A stretch of 64,000 nucleotides of DNA, from contig NC_087063.1 of assembly GCF_963678635.1 (NCBI RefSeq), forward strand, positions 30,702,599-30,766,598, given 5' to 3'. Position numbers and translations under genes: made by a program. This DNA is from Symsagittifera roscoffensis (lineage: Eukaryota > Xenacoelomorpha > Acoela > Convolutidae). The notes beneath the pieces are model-generated. The model was not told the DNA's origin, searched no databases, and saw nothing but the letters and a program-made list of their open reading frames with translations. Positions 54,536 to 64,000 of the stretch are shown in pieces; position 1 is the stretch's first letter, and each line of letters starts with the position of its first letter.

Positions 54536-55770
54536 AAATGTTAATTCAAACGTTTTCGCGCATTTTGTGCATCATCAGGATTGAACCTTTTTACAATGCT
54601 TACAAAACGATCAAAGATCTGAAAAATGAGAAACATGTCTAAAAAGGCGCTAAATTTTTTTAACCAATCAAATTTAAACAACTGTAATAACATATTATAA
54701 TTACGTATTCATGAATAGCTTTTTCCTGTAAATTTCGGAGAATTTTTTGTTTTTTTGTTCTTTTAGGGTTTTGAAATTTCGATTTGGGAATATTTTTGAT
54801 TCTGACATTTCAGTTTTTTAATTTTTAGCCATGTTAAACAAAGACTATAATTTTAGTGTTAATTTCAGGCTCCTGAATTCATCGCGTGTGTTGATCTTCC
54901 GCCTCGACCTCCAAATACGCAAAACCTTTCTTGTCAGTAGCTTATGAGTGTTGGCTGTTTGGTCTATAATCTCTGACTTCAGCTCAGCAGTACTGCCTAC
55001 CTCCTTATTACATTCTAAAAAGTGTTGCCCTACTGAGAAGTCCCCTTTGCGGTGTTCATCGGCCCTCGTGGCTAAATGTCGGACTGTCTGGCCGACATAG
55101 GTGGATTTACACCAATACATGTAAGCTTGTACACCACTTTAGATCTCAGTTCACAAGCAAAGGAAGTTCTGAGGGATGGCAAGCATGTTTTCAATTTTCT
55201 TGTTGTAAAAATTATTTGTGCCCCCGATATTAGTCGAACCTTTGCAGCTAACAGTTGAGATGGATTGCCTCGATATTGCACTGTAAGAAGGGGGTGACTC
55301 TTTCAACCAATTCTCATTTTTCGGTGCTGATGCCTTCACCTCTAAATTTCTTTTTCCCTCAATGATCCTGTTAACAGTTTCAAACACCAGACCAATTTTT
55401 CGGATATTGATTTTCAATCCATTGCTTCTAATTTTTTTCCAATGCCTGGTCAAAATCTTTCCATGTTGAGGTACTTCTGAAAACCCTATGAACCGTCCCT
55501 TCAATAACGTTTGTTTTATACTGCAAAGGTGCGCAGCCTCAGAAATTTAGAATGGTGCCGGTATCAGTGGGTTTTTGGTACCAACCACATGTGACCTTTT
55601 TTCCTGAATCCACGTTGACATTTAATCCCAAAAAGGCCAAATTACCGTTACTATCAAGTTCTTCTATGGTGAACTGCAAGTTTGGATGCAACTTATTGGC
55701 AGCCTCGAGAACTACCCCAGGATTGCCCTTGACCGTTCTAACTATGTCGTCCACATATCTTAGATAAGAA
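54536..55770 (-). mobile_element. Penelope-like element fragment C (RT end plus GIY-YIG endonuclease)
   Basis: The minus strand from 55770 runs YVDDIVRTVKGNPG, WYQKPTDTGTILNF, RFIGFSEVPQHG (55151-55504), the RT-to-endonuclease connection FTTRKLKTCLPSL, VVYKLTC and the GIY-YIG core STYVGQTVRHLATRADEHRK (54845-55281). A 3' tail follows with the block TTTGTGCATCATCAGGATTGAAC at about 54559. Two frame changes (near 55540 and 55100) break it. Truncation at the RT YVDD box is at the same place as in fragment B, because both derive from the same duplicated segment. Confidence 0.82.
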
Positions 55771-56631
55771 CTGAATAATAATAAGATGATAAGTAGTAGC
55801 CCTGTTTTTAGCAGTGTTCTGGGGAGAGTGTTCGTAGTGACACCTAGCCATTAGCTCACTATTTTTGCACATAACTTGCACGGTCGGTTTGGCCGATAGC
55901 CTTAAATGGCAATGACTTTGTCGACCCAATGTTATTGGACCACACTTTGAACTGGCTTTGGTAGAGATAGTTATAAGTATGTGAATCTGTGTTTAGATGC
56001 TAGCCAGTCGTTTCAGAACCTAGTTTAATTTTTCGTCAGTATGTACGTCCGGGCGAATGTAACAATGTTTTAGTGATGACCTTTGGAAGATGTGCGCTTT
56101 CATAACATGCAAGGACTTCGCTCGAATAATCTCCCATTAGAGATACTCAACACAATTTAGCCAAAGTTACAAAAAACACACCTTTTACTCAGTTTATGGC
56201 CTGTATTTGTTCATGGCCTGTATTTGATCATGTCCTGTATTTCTTTATGGCCTATTTTTGTGCATTGCCTGTATTTTCTGACCATCAAAAATGTCTTAAA
56301 AACTAGATTATTTTAACGAATAAGGAAGTGGGCTAATAAACCCATCAGCATTGCTGTAGATTCACAACAACAACAACAACAGTTCTGTGCAGAAGTTAGT
56401 TTTCTCAATCTGGTTGGCTTGATTCCCAACAGAATTTATAATTGAAGAAATTTTTTCTAAAAAGTAAATTTCAAACTTTTTCGCAACTATGTGCATCATC
56501 AGGATTTTTACAATAAACTAATCTAAATGACGATAAAACATCAATTTACAAATGTTATATACTATAATTCACATACAATTTGGTTCTAAACCATCATGTT
56601 AAAAATTTAGCCAATTACAGTTGACCTCTAA
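55448..56631. repeat. Duplicated segment, copy 2 (partner 52267-53422)
   Basis: Same order of parts as the partner: Penelope RT scrap, 650 bp of other DNA, minisatellite (56193-56283, one unit more than the partner), CAACAA run (56365-56382) and a Penelope 3' tail. The Penelope-like sequence continues on both sides here, so this copy is closer to the original arrangement. Confidence 0.85.
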
Positions 56632-57365
56632 ATTACTATTAGGATTAAAATACTTTTAACTTCTAAAATTAATTAAACATTTTAAAATTATTTCGTCTGG
56701 AAATTTCTGAGACATATTTTTGATTTAGTCGTTTGAAATAAAAAACCAAAAATAATTTGAGGTTAAATTTTCAGTGTTAACTTCCTGCTCCTAAACTCAT
56801 CGCGCGTGTTCAAGCCCGGTTTTTTTCCTGATATGTATTGCCTCTAGTGTTAACAATTTTGTTTGGTTGTTTGATGTATCTATATATTCCCAACTAAGAT
56901 CTGCGCTATTTCCCTCAAGTTGGCATTGCTGAAGGTGGAGGCCAATCGGTGAGTCTGCTTTCTTATGTTCCTCAATTCTAGTAGTCAAATGTGGAACAGT
57001 TTGTCCGACATAGGTGGAAGTGCATCCAATACAAGACAGTTTATAAACCACTCTTGACTTGAGGTCATCAGAAAATGCAGACTTCAGTGATGGTAAACAT
57101 GATTCTAGTTTTCTTGTGGTGAAAACCTTTTGAACGTTAGTTATTATTGTAACCTGTTAGCAAAATATTGGCTCTGGTTACCTCTATTTTGCAACATCAG
57201 CATTGGGGGCTTCACATCCTTTGGTGATTGAATTGACAAATCACTATCCAGGGGCTTGCCTTTACCCTCGATGATCTTGCACAAGGCGTCTGAAACCACC
57301 TTTTCGGACCAATTTTCAAGGTACTGATGATTTGTCAGCCATGTAACATTCGCCCGGAAGTACAT
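56440..57365 (-). mobile_element. Penelope-like element fragment D (GIY-YIG end)
   Basis: 57365-57144 encodes the stretch before the endonuclease (LENWSEKVVSDALCKIIEGK). 57051-56797 encodes VVYKLSCIGCTSTYVGQTVP followed by HLTTRIEEHKK, the GIY-YIG core with its Cys pair. It belongs to the same subfamily as fragment A (shared ADSPIGLHLQQCQLEGNSADLSW). The 3' tail (56440-56770) is shared with fragment A and the duplicated segment. One frame change lies near 57060-57140, and the 5' end is truncated. Confidence 0.8.
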
Positions 57366-57392
57366 ATCGACGGAAAATAAAGCTAGTTTCTA

Positions 57393-57475
57393 GAGCGACT
57401 GGCTAGCGTCTAAACAAAGCTCAGCACTTTCATCGTCTCTGCCAAAGCCAGTTCTTTTGGTGGTTTTCCTAATAT
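57393..57475 (-). repeat. 3' tail of the retroelement-type ORF seen at 53423
   Basis: AGCGACTGGCTAGCGTCTAA, then CCAAAGCCAGTTCTTTTGGTGG, is nearly identical to 53423-53505. A more diverged version of the same tail lies at about 30552-30640, so both Ty3-type copies that have a 3' end abut this tail. Confidence 0.6.
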
Positions 57476-57910
57476 CGGGTCGACAAAAACGTTACTGTTC
57501 TCCGGCTTCGACCAGAACGCTCAAATTAAATTAATTACATGCAAAAAAGGTAAGCTCATGGCAGGGTCTCAGTATCCCCAGACCACGAGGTCACTCCTAA
57601 AAACAGGGCTATCACTTATTTGTTATATTACTATTGTTTTTGTTCAGTAGATAAAAATCATAGTCTTCATCGAAGATGGATCAACCCTTTCCCTCAACTC
57701 CCAGCTTCTCGTTATCTTAAAATGAATCGAGATGTTAATTAAACTCAATTCAGGGCAAGACTAGGAAGCTAAAAGTTTGTATAAAAGAGTTTGAATTCAG
57801 GTCTCGAGACCCCTCCGGATTCTGGAATCCGGGGAAATAGTGTTCTTATTTCCTTTCTGGAAGACTGTACACACTGTCCCAACACCCTTCACCGTTTGCG
57901 TGAATTGCTC

Positions 57911-57940
57911 TGTAACGATTGTAGCGACACAATCGTTACA
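57911..57940 (-). other. 12-bp perfect hairpin in the 3' end of copy 3
   Basis: TGTAACGATTGT-AGCGAC-ACAATCGTTACA pairs perfectly. Its counterpart in copy 1 is at 31859-31887, with a different stem sequence. Confidence 0.65.
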
Positions 57941-58254
57941 ACTCGGAACGGTCTCTGATAATTTCCAGTTGTATCTTGTTATTTCTCGTAGTTGTTTCTA
58001 TCGCAACTATTGTTGTTGTGTTTTCTTCTTGCTTTTTCTCAAAAATGACCGTTTCAACTTTTCTGTGACGTCTTCAATCAAATTTTTTGAAAAATTAAAA
58101 TTTCCAGAATCTTTCGACCTTCACAATTCGTCTAATTGTTTAAATAACGTCGCTAATCTGCTGAAACCGCCAATCTTCCAGGTCAACAAGTGCGAATACA
58201 AACCTGCATTTTCGTATATTCTGGTTGAATGTCACATACCCCCGGCCAGCCCGG

Positions 58255-58270
58255 TCAATGTCCCCATTGA
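58255..58270 (-). other. Short hairpin with GGGGAC loop in the 3' end of copy 3
   Basis: In sense orientation TCAAT-GGGGAC-ATTGA. See the equivalent hairpins at 32167, 41744, 49608 and 60823. Confidence 0.5.
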
Positions 58271-58840
58271 ATCTCGTAGTCTTCGTCAAAATGGTACAGT
58301 GCCATCGAACAGAATTTACAAAATGCTTGAAATCTATTTTATCCACGTAGTCCTGCCAACCAACAAGCTAAAATTATCCTTCTATGCTTCTTCCCTTCGG
58401 AAATTGTAGATATTATTGTTCCTAAATATGAAAATTAAGGAACTCTGTGTTTAGAAGGAACAATGAATTAATCTCCCTCTTCAAGAGATTACCCAAGCCT
58501 CCCATGTCACCACAAAGTGATCAGTCTTCCTAGTTGATTAAAAACAATCATGCAGGCTGAAATATTTAAATATATTATTCACTCAAGCCTTTCTAAATAA
58601 ACAGCAAGTGTCTCTAAAGCCACTAATTAAAATCAAAATTCAAATGCATTTTTGCATTCATATGCAAAAAATTCTTTAATCTTCAAATCTCAACTAAATG
58701 TTTTCTTTCAGTTTCAATTACACATTGGTTGCTTTGTTTCTCATTTGAGTATTTTGTCACATACAAAACAATTCTGAGTTTTAACATCTTCTCTTTCGTC
58801 ACCTCTTTGTTTCTTCCTTTGTTCGTTGTTTAGAAATTCT

Positions 58841-60340
58841 AAAACTTCTAAATGCTTCTAATTTTCTTTCTTTTTGCATCTTGTTTTTCGGCCATTTGTC
58901 AATTTTCCATCTCCTCCTCCTGCGATATTGACTCCGCACTTTCAGTCTCTGTGTCTTGCAACACGTCGGTAGCTATTCTGACGCCGTTGGAAGCAGTCCT
59001 CCAACACTTCTGCTCTTCTACTCTTCGTTTACAACACGATAGGGGGTCCGTGTTAGATTCTCTGTTTCGGCAGAAGCTGTTGTGGAGCTGTTTATCTCCA
59101 AGTCTTCCTTCAACATCTCTTCTTTCTCCCTTCCGTCACATTCACTCAAACTAGAAGTTCTCTTTACTGCGGTGGTCACTGCATTCCGATGAGTTACAAA
59201 AGCTTGCTTAAAAGCTCCTTCTCCAATGTCCAGCTGATATGCACTGTACACTCTGCTGTGCTTCGACATATGCTTCTTAGCATACTCGTACAACAATGCA
59301 GTCATGTTGGCTCTAAACCATGGCATCAGTCGTCTTCTGGCCCATATCTTTTTCAGTTCCATCGGAATGATCAAGATTTTGCACATTGTCTCGAAAAGAT
59401 CTAAATCTTTTAGACAATCCAATTCCTGTAACTATTCTCTCGTTGGCGCTTCCTGTCTATTGCTCTCTTTCACATGAGCTTCCAGCCATCGTATCGCCAT
59501 GATAACTCCCACTATCATGATCATTAAGGGCTGTGATGAGTCTGGTAAATCCATGGAGAGCAGCTCTCCACAGTTCCAGATAAACACCAGATTACTACGC
59601 CCGGGGTAACACCATGTTTGCAGCAAGCAATGGCAGAGGAACTCATCATGTGTTGACATGATGCTCCTCCAATTACGCTTTCCCGAAGCTTCCAGTAGTG
59701 CTCCCACTTCAATCATCACTCGGTGGACTTCATCATTCTCATCTACTGCATTGTTATCCGTAACTGTTGATCCTTTCTGCTTTTGTCTTTCAAAGTCACT
59801 GAAATTCCCACTGACGTATCCCTTGAACTGCTTTCCGAGCATCGATTCAAACTCCTCTTTAGTTCTCTCCGGAACTGCTGAGAACATTTTGCACAGTAAC
59901 TCGTAAGATCTTTCTGACATGCTCGCTAGTTTTTCGCATTTTGGCACTGAGAAGGCTTGATTCTCATACTTTTCACATCCACAGCTACGAAATGCACTGG
60001 GTATCTGCTCTTGCACATTGGAGCTAGTGTCGATCCCACCCAATATCGCGCTCCCTACGGTCTGCGATAAGTTTCACTGTGTCGGATGTTCATTTCCGCC
60101 TCGATCGCTTCCCTCTATGTGCTTTTGTTCAGTCTGCAAAACTCCTGGAAACACTTCTAAACTGATGGTCGTGACCATCTCATGCTTTCGTTCTGGATTC
60201 ATTAGTGACTCTAAAGAACCAAACATGCTGTAGAATCCTAGTGCAGTCACTAGATTCACCTGGGTTTCTCCATGGCAATCTGCAATTAGTTCCGTTTCCG
60301 TTTTCGCCTTCATCACAATGTTCCCAAACAATACCGTCAA
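58841..60340 (-). pseudogene. C-terminal region of the second ORF, copy 3
   Basis: Frames 60340-60074, 60043-59432 and 59422-59018 are all in one reading phase, broken by two stops. They match copy 1 at 33119-34345 (for example TELIADCHGETQVNLVTALGF, FSVPKCEKLASMSERSYELL, QLDIGEGAFKQAFVTHRNAV). The good agreement of a region with no known domain shows it is a real protein part of the element. Confidence 0.65.
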
Positions 60341-60633
60341 TTGCTCTCAGGGAAGTCTCTCAATCTCGTCAAGGACAAGACTAGGTTTTCGGGTTCCACA
60401 TGGCGCTTCTCCGTCGCCCTCGTCACCAAGAAGCAGAAGTACTTTCTCGGTATCTGTGACGCCGCCGGAGGCAAAGCTGCTACGCCTCCTATTCCTGGTC
60501 TTTGCTTCCAAAGGAATTCTGTGTTTTCATATTCCCTCTTAAAGTCTGCTGCTAACGCTGTCTTAAAACTCATGTATGCTGTGATCGCTATCGCACATGT
60601 TCTATTTGTCAGTATAAAATCGCTATCTGTCAA
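60341..60633 (-). pseudogene. Macro-domain remnant, copy 3
   Basis: DFILTNRTCAIAITAYMSF, ALAADFKREY, GIGGVAALPPAASQIPRKYF, CFLVTRATEKRHVEPENLVL and SLTRLRDF follow the macro-domain pattern up to the fifth strand, then the 6.9-kb deletion cuts it. Here the first two thirds are in one frame, making the assignment clearer than in copy 1. Confidence 0.7.
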
Positions 60634-60755
60634 TATTATGCTACTTGATTATTCATTTGGTAAGTTAAAATATGACTCAACTACCCTCCCTATGTCCAGT
60701 TTCTTAGGGTCCTCGCCTGTTTCTGCTTCTAGATCACCTGTCTCTTTTGCTATTC

Positions 60756-61460
60756 TTAATTTTTCATTAATAAATTTTCAGTTTGGTTAAGTCCTACCCC
60801 CACTCCCCGGACAAAAATATCCATCGACGTCCCCGTCGATCGCATACCGGATATCAAATCGAGGTTGGAAGCCGGAATGAGTAATTGACCCTCCTGGGCA
60901 GCCCAGGAAGGACCATCCCTTTCGGTTTTTATGTATTTCATGCTGCCACGATCTACATCTTGAATCGTGACACTGGTCTCCTTTGGATCCGACGTCATTT
61001 CGTTCAGCCATTCCAAGACACGCAGATTTGTCAACTCTTGTTCGTATGATTGCTGTTGCTCATCGTCGAATTCTACCTCGGGTTTCGACTGGTCCTCGAT
61101 TCATTCCTCATCGTGGTCATCAACTATATCGATGTCTTGCGACATGGTTATTCCTTCTAGACCCACCACTTCTTCCACTTTCTTCTTCAGATCTATCCTG
61201 TCCACTACGAAGTCATCTCCGTAAGGATTATATTTCTTCTTGGGTCTTGTCTTGTCAATCTGCCGAGTCTGTATCGTAAGCGGAAGATCTGGTTCTAAAT
61301 TTTTGGGGATTTCCATTTGTTCGGGGTCTTGCCAGTCCTCCCCTGCGTATGGTAAGGTTTCTTCATCTGCTTCAATCACCTCGTTTGGATCCATGTCCAG
61401 TGGTGGACTTGCTCCTCCCTGATGCCCTTCTCGTTGACCTTACGAGCAGGGTCCATCATC
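60756..61460 (-). pseudogene. Acidic tail following integrase, copy 3
   Basis: 61394-61101 (very acidic, LPYAGEDWQDPEQMEIPKNL, KKYNPYGDDFVVD) and 61034-60756 (TNLRVLEWLNEMTSDPKE, TGTSMDIFVRGVGVGL). A stop separates the two. Reading continues past LLMKN into the macro domain through a stop. Confidence 0.6.
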
Positions 61461-62497
61461 AGATAATCCCCCTCTTCCATGTCTACAGGTATACACCAGT
61501 CTTCTGTCGATGGGTTGTGTGGCTTAATGTTCTCGTAATGGGCGACTCGGCCAGTACTCAATCTATAAAAGCGTCCTTCCTGGTGCACTTCCGTAATCAT
61601 GAAAGGTCCTCTCCACTTTTTTAGGAGCTTTTTCGTTCCTTTCGGTGGTATAACGTTCTGAAAAACCCACACGTAGTCTCCTACCGAGTAAGCTTTTGCA
61701 CCAGCTGCTTTCTTATCGAACCTTTTCCTCTGCCTTGCTTGTGCATGCTGAGTGCTCCGTCTACACAAGTCGTTTAACTCCTGTTTACGTCTAATCACAT
61801 TCCTTACATAAACCTCTGGAGACGCTTTCTTTCCCTCATACTCTGGGTAGAAGAAAATCAAGGGCAATGATTTCTCGTGTTTGGTTAACCTCATGTGTGG
61901 ACTAACCCCAATGGTGGAAAGTTGCACGCTGTTGTACGCTCCCATCACCCGTGGAAGATATCTGCCAAATCGGTGATGTACCTGGAACAATATACACTTA
62001 GCATCAATACTAACGTTCGATTTGGCCTCTGCATACTTCGCGAAGTGATCTATCATGACCAAGACTTCATTGCAAGCACTGTCTGTCATGCATATCTTTT
62101 GGTGATCAATCTGCACCACCTCGTTAAATTCAGATGACTCAATCGACTGCAAGGGAAATCGCAATTTCCTTGGATCCTTGACCTGTTGGCATGAGAGACA
62201 TGCTGTTGCCCACTTCTCGCATGCCTTTTTCATTCCAGGCCACTCAAAGCGTTTCAGGATCCTCTGGTATACTTTGTCGATTCCCTGATGGCACACCTGA
62301 TCATGCGATCTGAATAAAAGTTCTGTCTGATAGAGTTGCGGCAACACTATCGCGTTATATTTGTACAGGATTTGGTCTTCTTCTCTTCTCTTGCAAGCCA
62401 CGATGCCGTCCTTGTTCAGATATAAACTTCTCTCTTTCTGCATAAAGTACTGTCTCAGAATTTGGTAATCGTCTTCCTCCTTTGTCCGGAGCACCAT
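61376..62497 (-). pseudogene. Integrase of copy 3, core deleted
   Basis: A 373-codon open frame. The zinc-binding region is complete: His in RSHDQV and CHQG, Cys pair in TACLSCQQ. The first catalytic Asp is in QIDHQK. The stretch holding the second Asp and the Glu is deleted (KYAEA joined near 62030 to the end of the core, RYLPRVMGAYN), so the open frame is still incapable of integration. The C-terminal beta-barrel (YSVGDYVWVFQNV, KKWRGPFMITEVHQEGRFY) is intact. Confidence 0.85.
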
Positions 62498-62509
62498 TTT
62501 TGATCCACC

Positions 62510-63700
62510 TTTTCAGGTTGCTTGTCCTGCGGTCATTTTTCTGCGCTCTTAGTAGGTCCGAGAGTCTGTATCTCGCCTTCAAGTACGTCTTCCAGTACGT
62601 CCTCATCTGACTATTCAGCTCATTGTTCTGATGCGTGTCTTCTTCCATCTTAACGCACCAAATCATCGCCAACGGCTGTGTTTCCTGTTTTAACGGTTGA
62701 AGATCAGTCCTGAAAAGTTCTTTTCGCGGCAGCAAGCTTATCGAAAGTTTCGATACTGCTATTGTTTCCAGATCTTCTGCTGCGTTGTCAAAGATTCTTC
62801 CAGCTGGTATGAGGTAGCGATCACTGTCGGGGTCTTGATATACCTCCCTGTCCAGATCCCTCATTCGAGTCTTCACTAGTAGTGTGTGGATCGCTAGCTC
62901 TGATTGCTCCAATCCTGAGCTCGAGTTCCTGTCTGAGTAGGTGTCAATTCCTGATTTCCGGGAATTGTCATCTATTAAAGAGTCTGCGATGGAGCATGTT
63001 CCCTCTCCTGGGTCAGTTCTGTGCAATCTGCTCATTCACTTGAACTCCCCGGACAAAATTTTGTCTCCAGGTCCTGTTCCTCATCAAGAACTTTCTCTTC
63101 TACATCAGACTCCCCGGACAAATTTTCTTGCTCCAGGCTTCGAATAGCTTCCTCACCTCCCTTCTGCTGGTCATCAAAGGTAACGGTTTTCTTTTTTGTG
63201 TCGTTCCCCTGTCCTTTCCGTTTGTATGAAGTACTTGTTAAAACTTCTCGGGGTATTGAGGATACTAATTGCTGAACTATTGTCCTACAATCCCTCTCAT
63301 TGTCTTTGTGTTGTCGTATTGACGGCATGATCTTCACCTTCTCACTGACTGTCAGTGATGCCATAGCTGCTGCCCACTCGGGGTAATCTCTGGTCACTTC
63401 TCTCTATAACAATCCAACCTGCATCCGCATCACTTGCGGTGTGACCTGCACCTGTTTATCTAATAATGAGAGACTGTTTATGTTCATGCGAGAGTGATCC
63501 TGCTGGACCAGGTTTGAGCGGAGCAACAAATTTAAGGGCACCGGGTCCTTCTTGGATAGAATCTTTATTTCAGCTGCTTTCTCCACTGGAAACTCAGGAT
63601 GTCCTGGAAATGGATGTCCAATCTTGCCCAACCATCTCGTCAAGGCAAGCGCTTCATAAGTTTCTTTGTCCAGAAACGAGAACCCTTCCTTGATTTCTGC
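62510..63700 (-). pseudogene. Long linker between RNase H and integrase, copy 3
   Basis: Frames 63967-63404, 63397-63032 and 63035-62355 cover the linker with breaks between them. Blocks shared with copy 1: RDCRTIVQQLVSSIPREVL, a centre with NLSGES and KFCPGS modules, LKQETQPLAMIWCVK and TYLKARYRLSDLLRAQK. Confidence 0.6.
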
Positions 63701-64000
63701 GTGATTGGCTTGCTTCTGTTCCAATCTTTCATAGAACTCGGTCTTCTTGCTAAGGTTCTCAGCATTCTGGTGTTTGTCACGCCTCCTGTGCTCGATTATC
63801 ATGTGATAGCCATCTAATCTTACTATCCATCTACCAAAATAACTCTGATCCATCGAGTATGTCTTCATCCAGGATAACGCTCTGTTGTCTGTTGTGCAGA
63901 CCTCTTCGAGCCCATCAATTAGTCTTCCAGGGTTGGTGTTGCTATGACCACGTCGTCCACGTAACACATCACAAGATTCCCGTACTTCTTCGTCACTCTT
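63701..64000 (-). pseudogene. RT palm and RNase H remnants of copy 3 at the window edge
   Basis: At 63930-64000 the minus strand encodes KKYGNLVMCYVDDVV, the RT catalytic box. A few codons later the frame is joined to TTDNRALSWMKTYSMDQSYF, the late part of RNase H. The intervening thumb and most of RNase H are deleted. The upstream part of the element lies beyond the window. Confidence 0.75.

Larger units (their letters stand above)
57476..58840 (-). other. 3' non-coding end (candidate LTR) of copy 3
   Basis: Aligns in order with 30640-32907 of copy 1 (minus the Penelope insertion there). It holds a perfect 12-bp hairpin at 57911-57940 and a GGGGAC-loop hairpin at 58255-58270. Confidence 0.5.
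57476..64000 (-). mobile_element. Giant Ty3/mdg4-type retroelement, copy 3 (internally deleted, runs off the window)
   Basis: Same layout as copy 1 with three internal deletions. One runs from just after the RT YVDD box to the end of RNase H (near 63900). A second takes out the integrase core including its second Asp and Glu (near 62030). A third, of about 6.9 kb relative to copy 1, joins the macro domain directly to the C-terminal part of the second ORF (near 60345). Sequence differs strongly from copy 1 throughout, so this is a separate subfamily or an old copy. Confidence 0.82.

Noticed and set aside
1..64000. CRISPR arrays, rRNA genes or bacterial operons
   Set aside because: No regularly spaced short repeats with unique spacers, no rRNA sequence and no bacterial gene organisation. 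The splice sites and element types are eukaryotic.

Overview
This is metazoan nuclear DNA: AT-rich, mostly repeats, with three recognisable host genes that use the standard code. The host genes are an intact intronless MROH1-type HEAT-repeat gene (4756-9825, +), a two-exon ribosomal protein uL11/RPL12 gene (26624-27347, -) and an intronless MYND-finger gene resembling MSS51 (27892-29682, -). The host species cannot be fixed from this window. An intron-poor invertebrate is the best guess, from the gene set, the invertebrate-type retroelements and the lack of introns in two long genes.

Layout. 1-4.7 kb: intergenic DNA with a tRNA-derived SINE, a LINE reverse-transcriptase scrap and a tandem repeat. 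4.7-9.8 kb: MROH1. 10-26.5 kb: gene-free DNA made of diverged repeat families, several with tRNA-like (B-box) modules and with two recurring hairpin motifs. 26.6-29.7 kb: RPL12 and the MSS51-like gene, both on the minus strand. 30-64 kb: a retroelement graveyard.

The most interesting content is one family of very large Ty3/mdg4-type (Metaviridae-like) elements present as three decayed copies. Copy 1 (about 30.6-46.3 kb, -) is the most complete, copy 2 (49.0-52.3 kb, +) is a middle fragment, and copy 3 (57.5-64.0 kb, -, running off the window) has internal deletions. Together they give an unusual order in the sense direction: RT, RNase H, a linker of about 430 codons, integrase, an acidic tail, a macro (ADP-ribose-binding type) domain at the end of pol, a short non-coding leader, then a second very long ORF. 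That ORF (about 2,500 codons, broken) carries a coiled coil and two separate SGNH/GDSL-hydrolase-like domains, followed by more than 1,000 codons of no recognised family. A 3' non-coding region or candidate LTR ends the element. It contains hairpins whose stems differ between copies but still pair.

Around and inside these elements are 5'-truncated Penelope-like element fragments with GIY-YIG ends. One sits in the end of copy 1 between 14-bp direct repeats. There is also a further retroelement-type ORF, and a 1.2-kb segment duplicated at 52.3 and 55.4 kb. All retroelement copies seen here are broken by stops, frameshifts or deletions.
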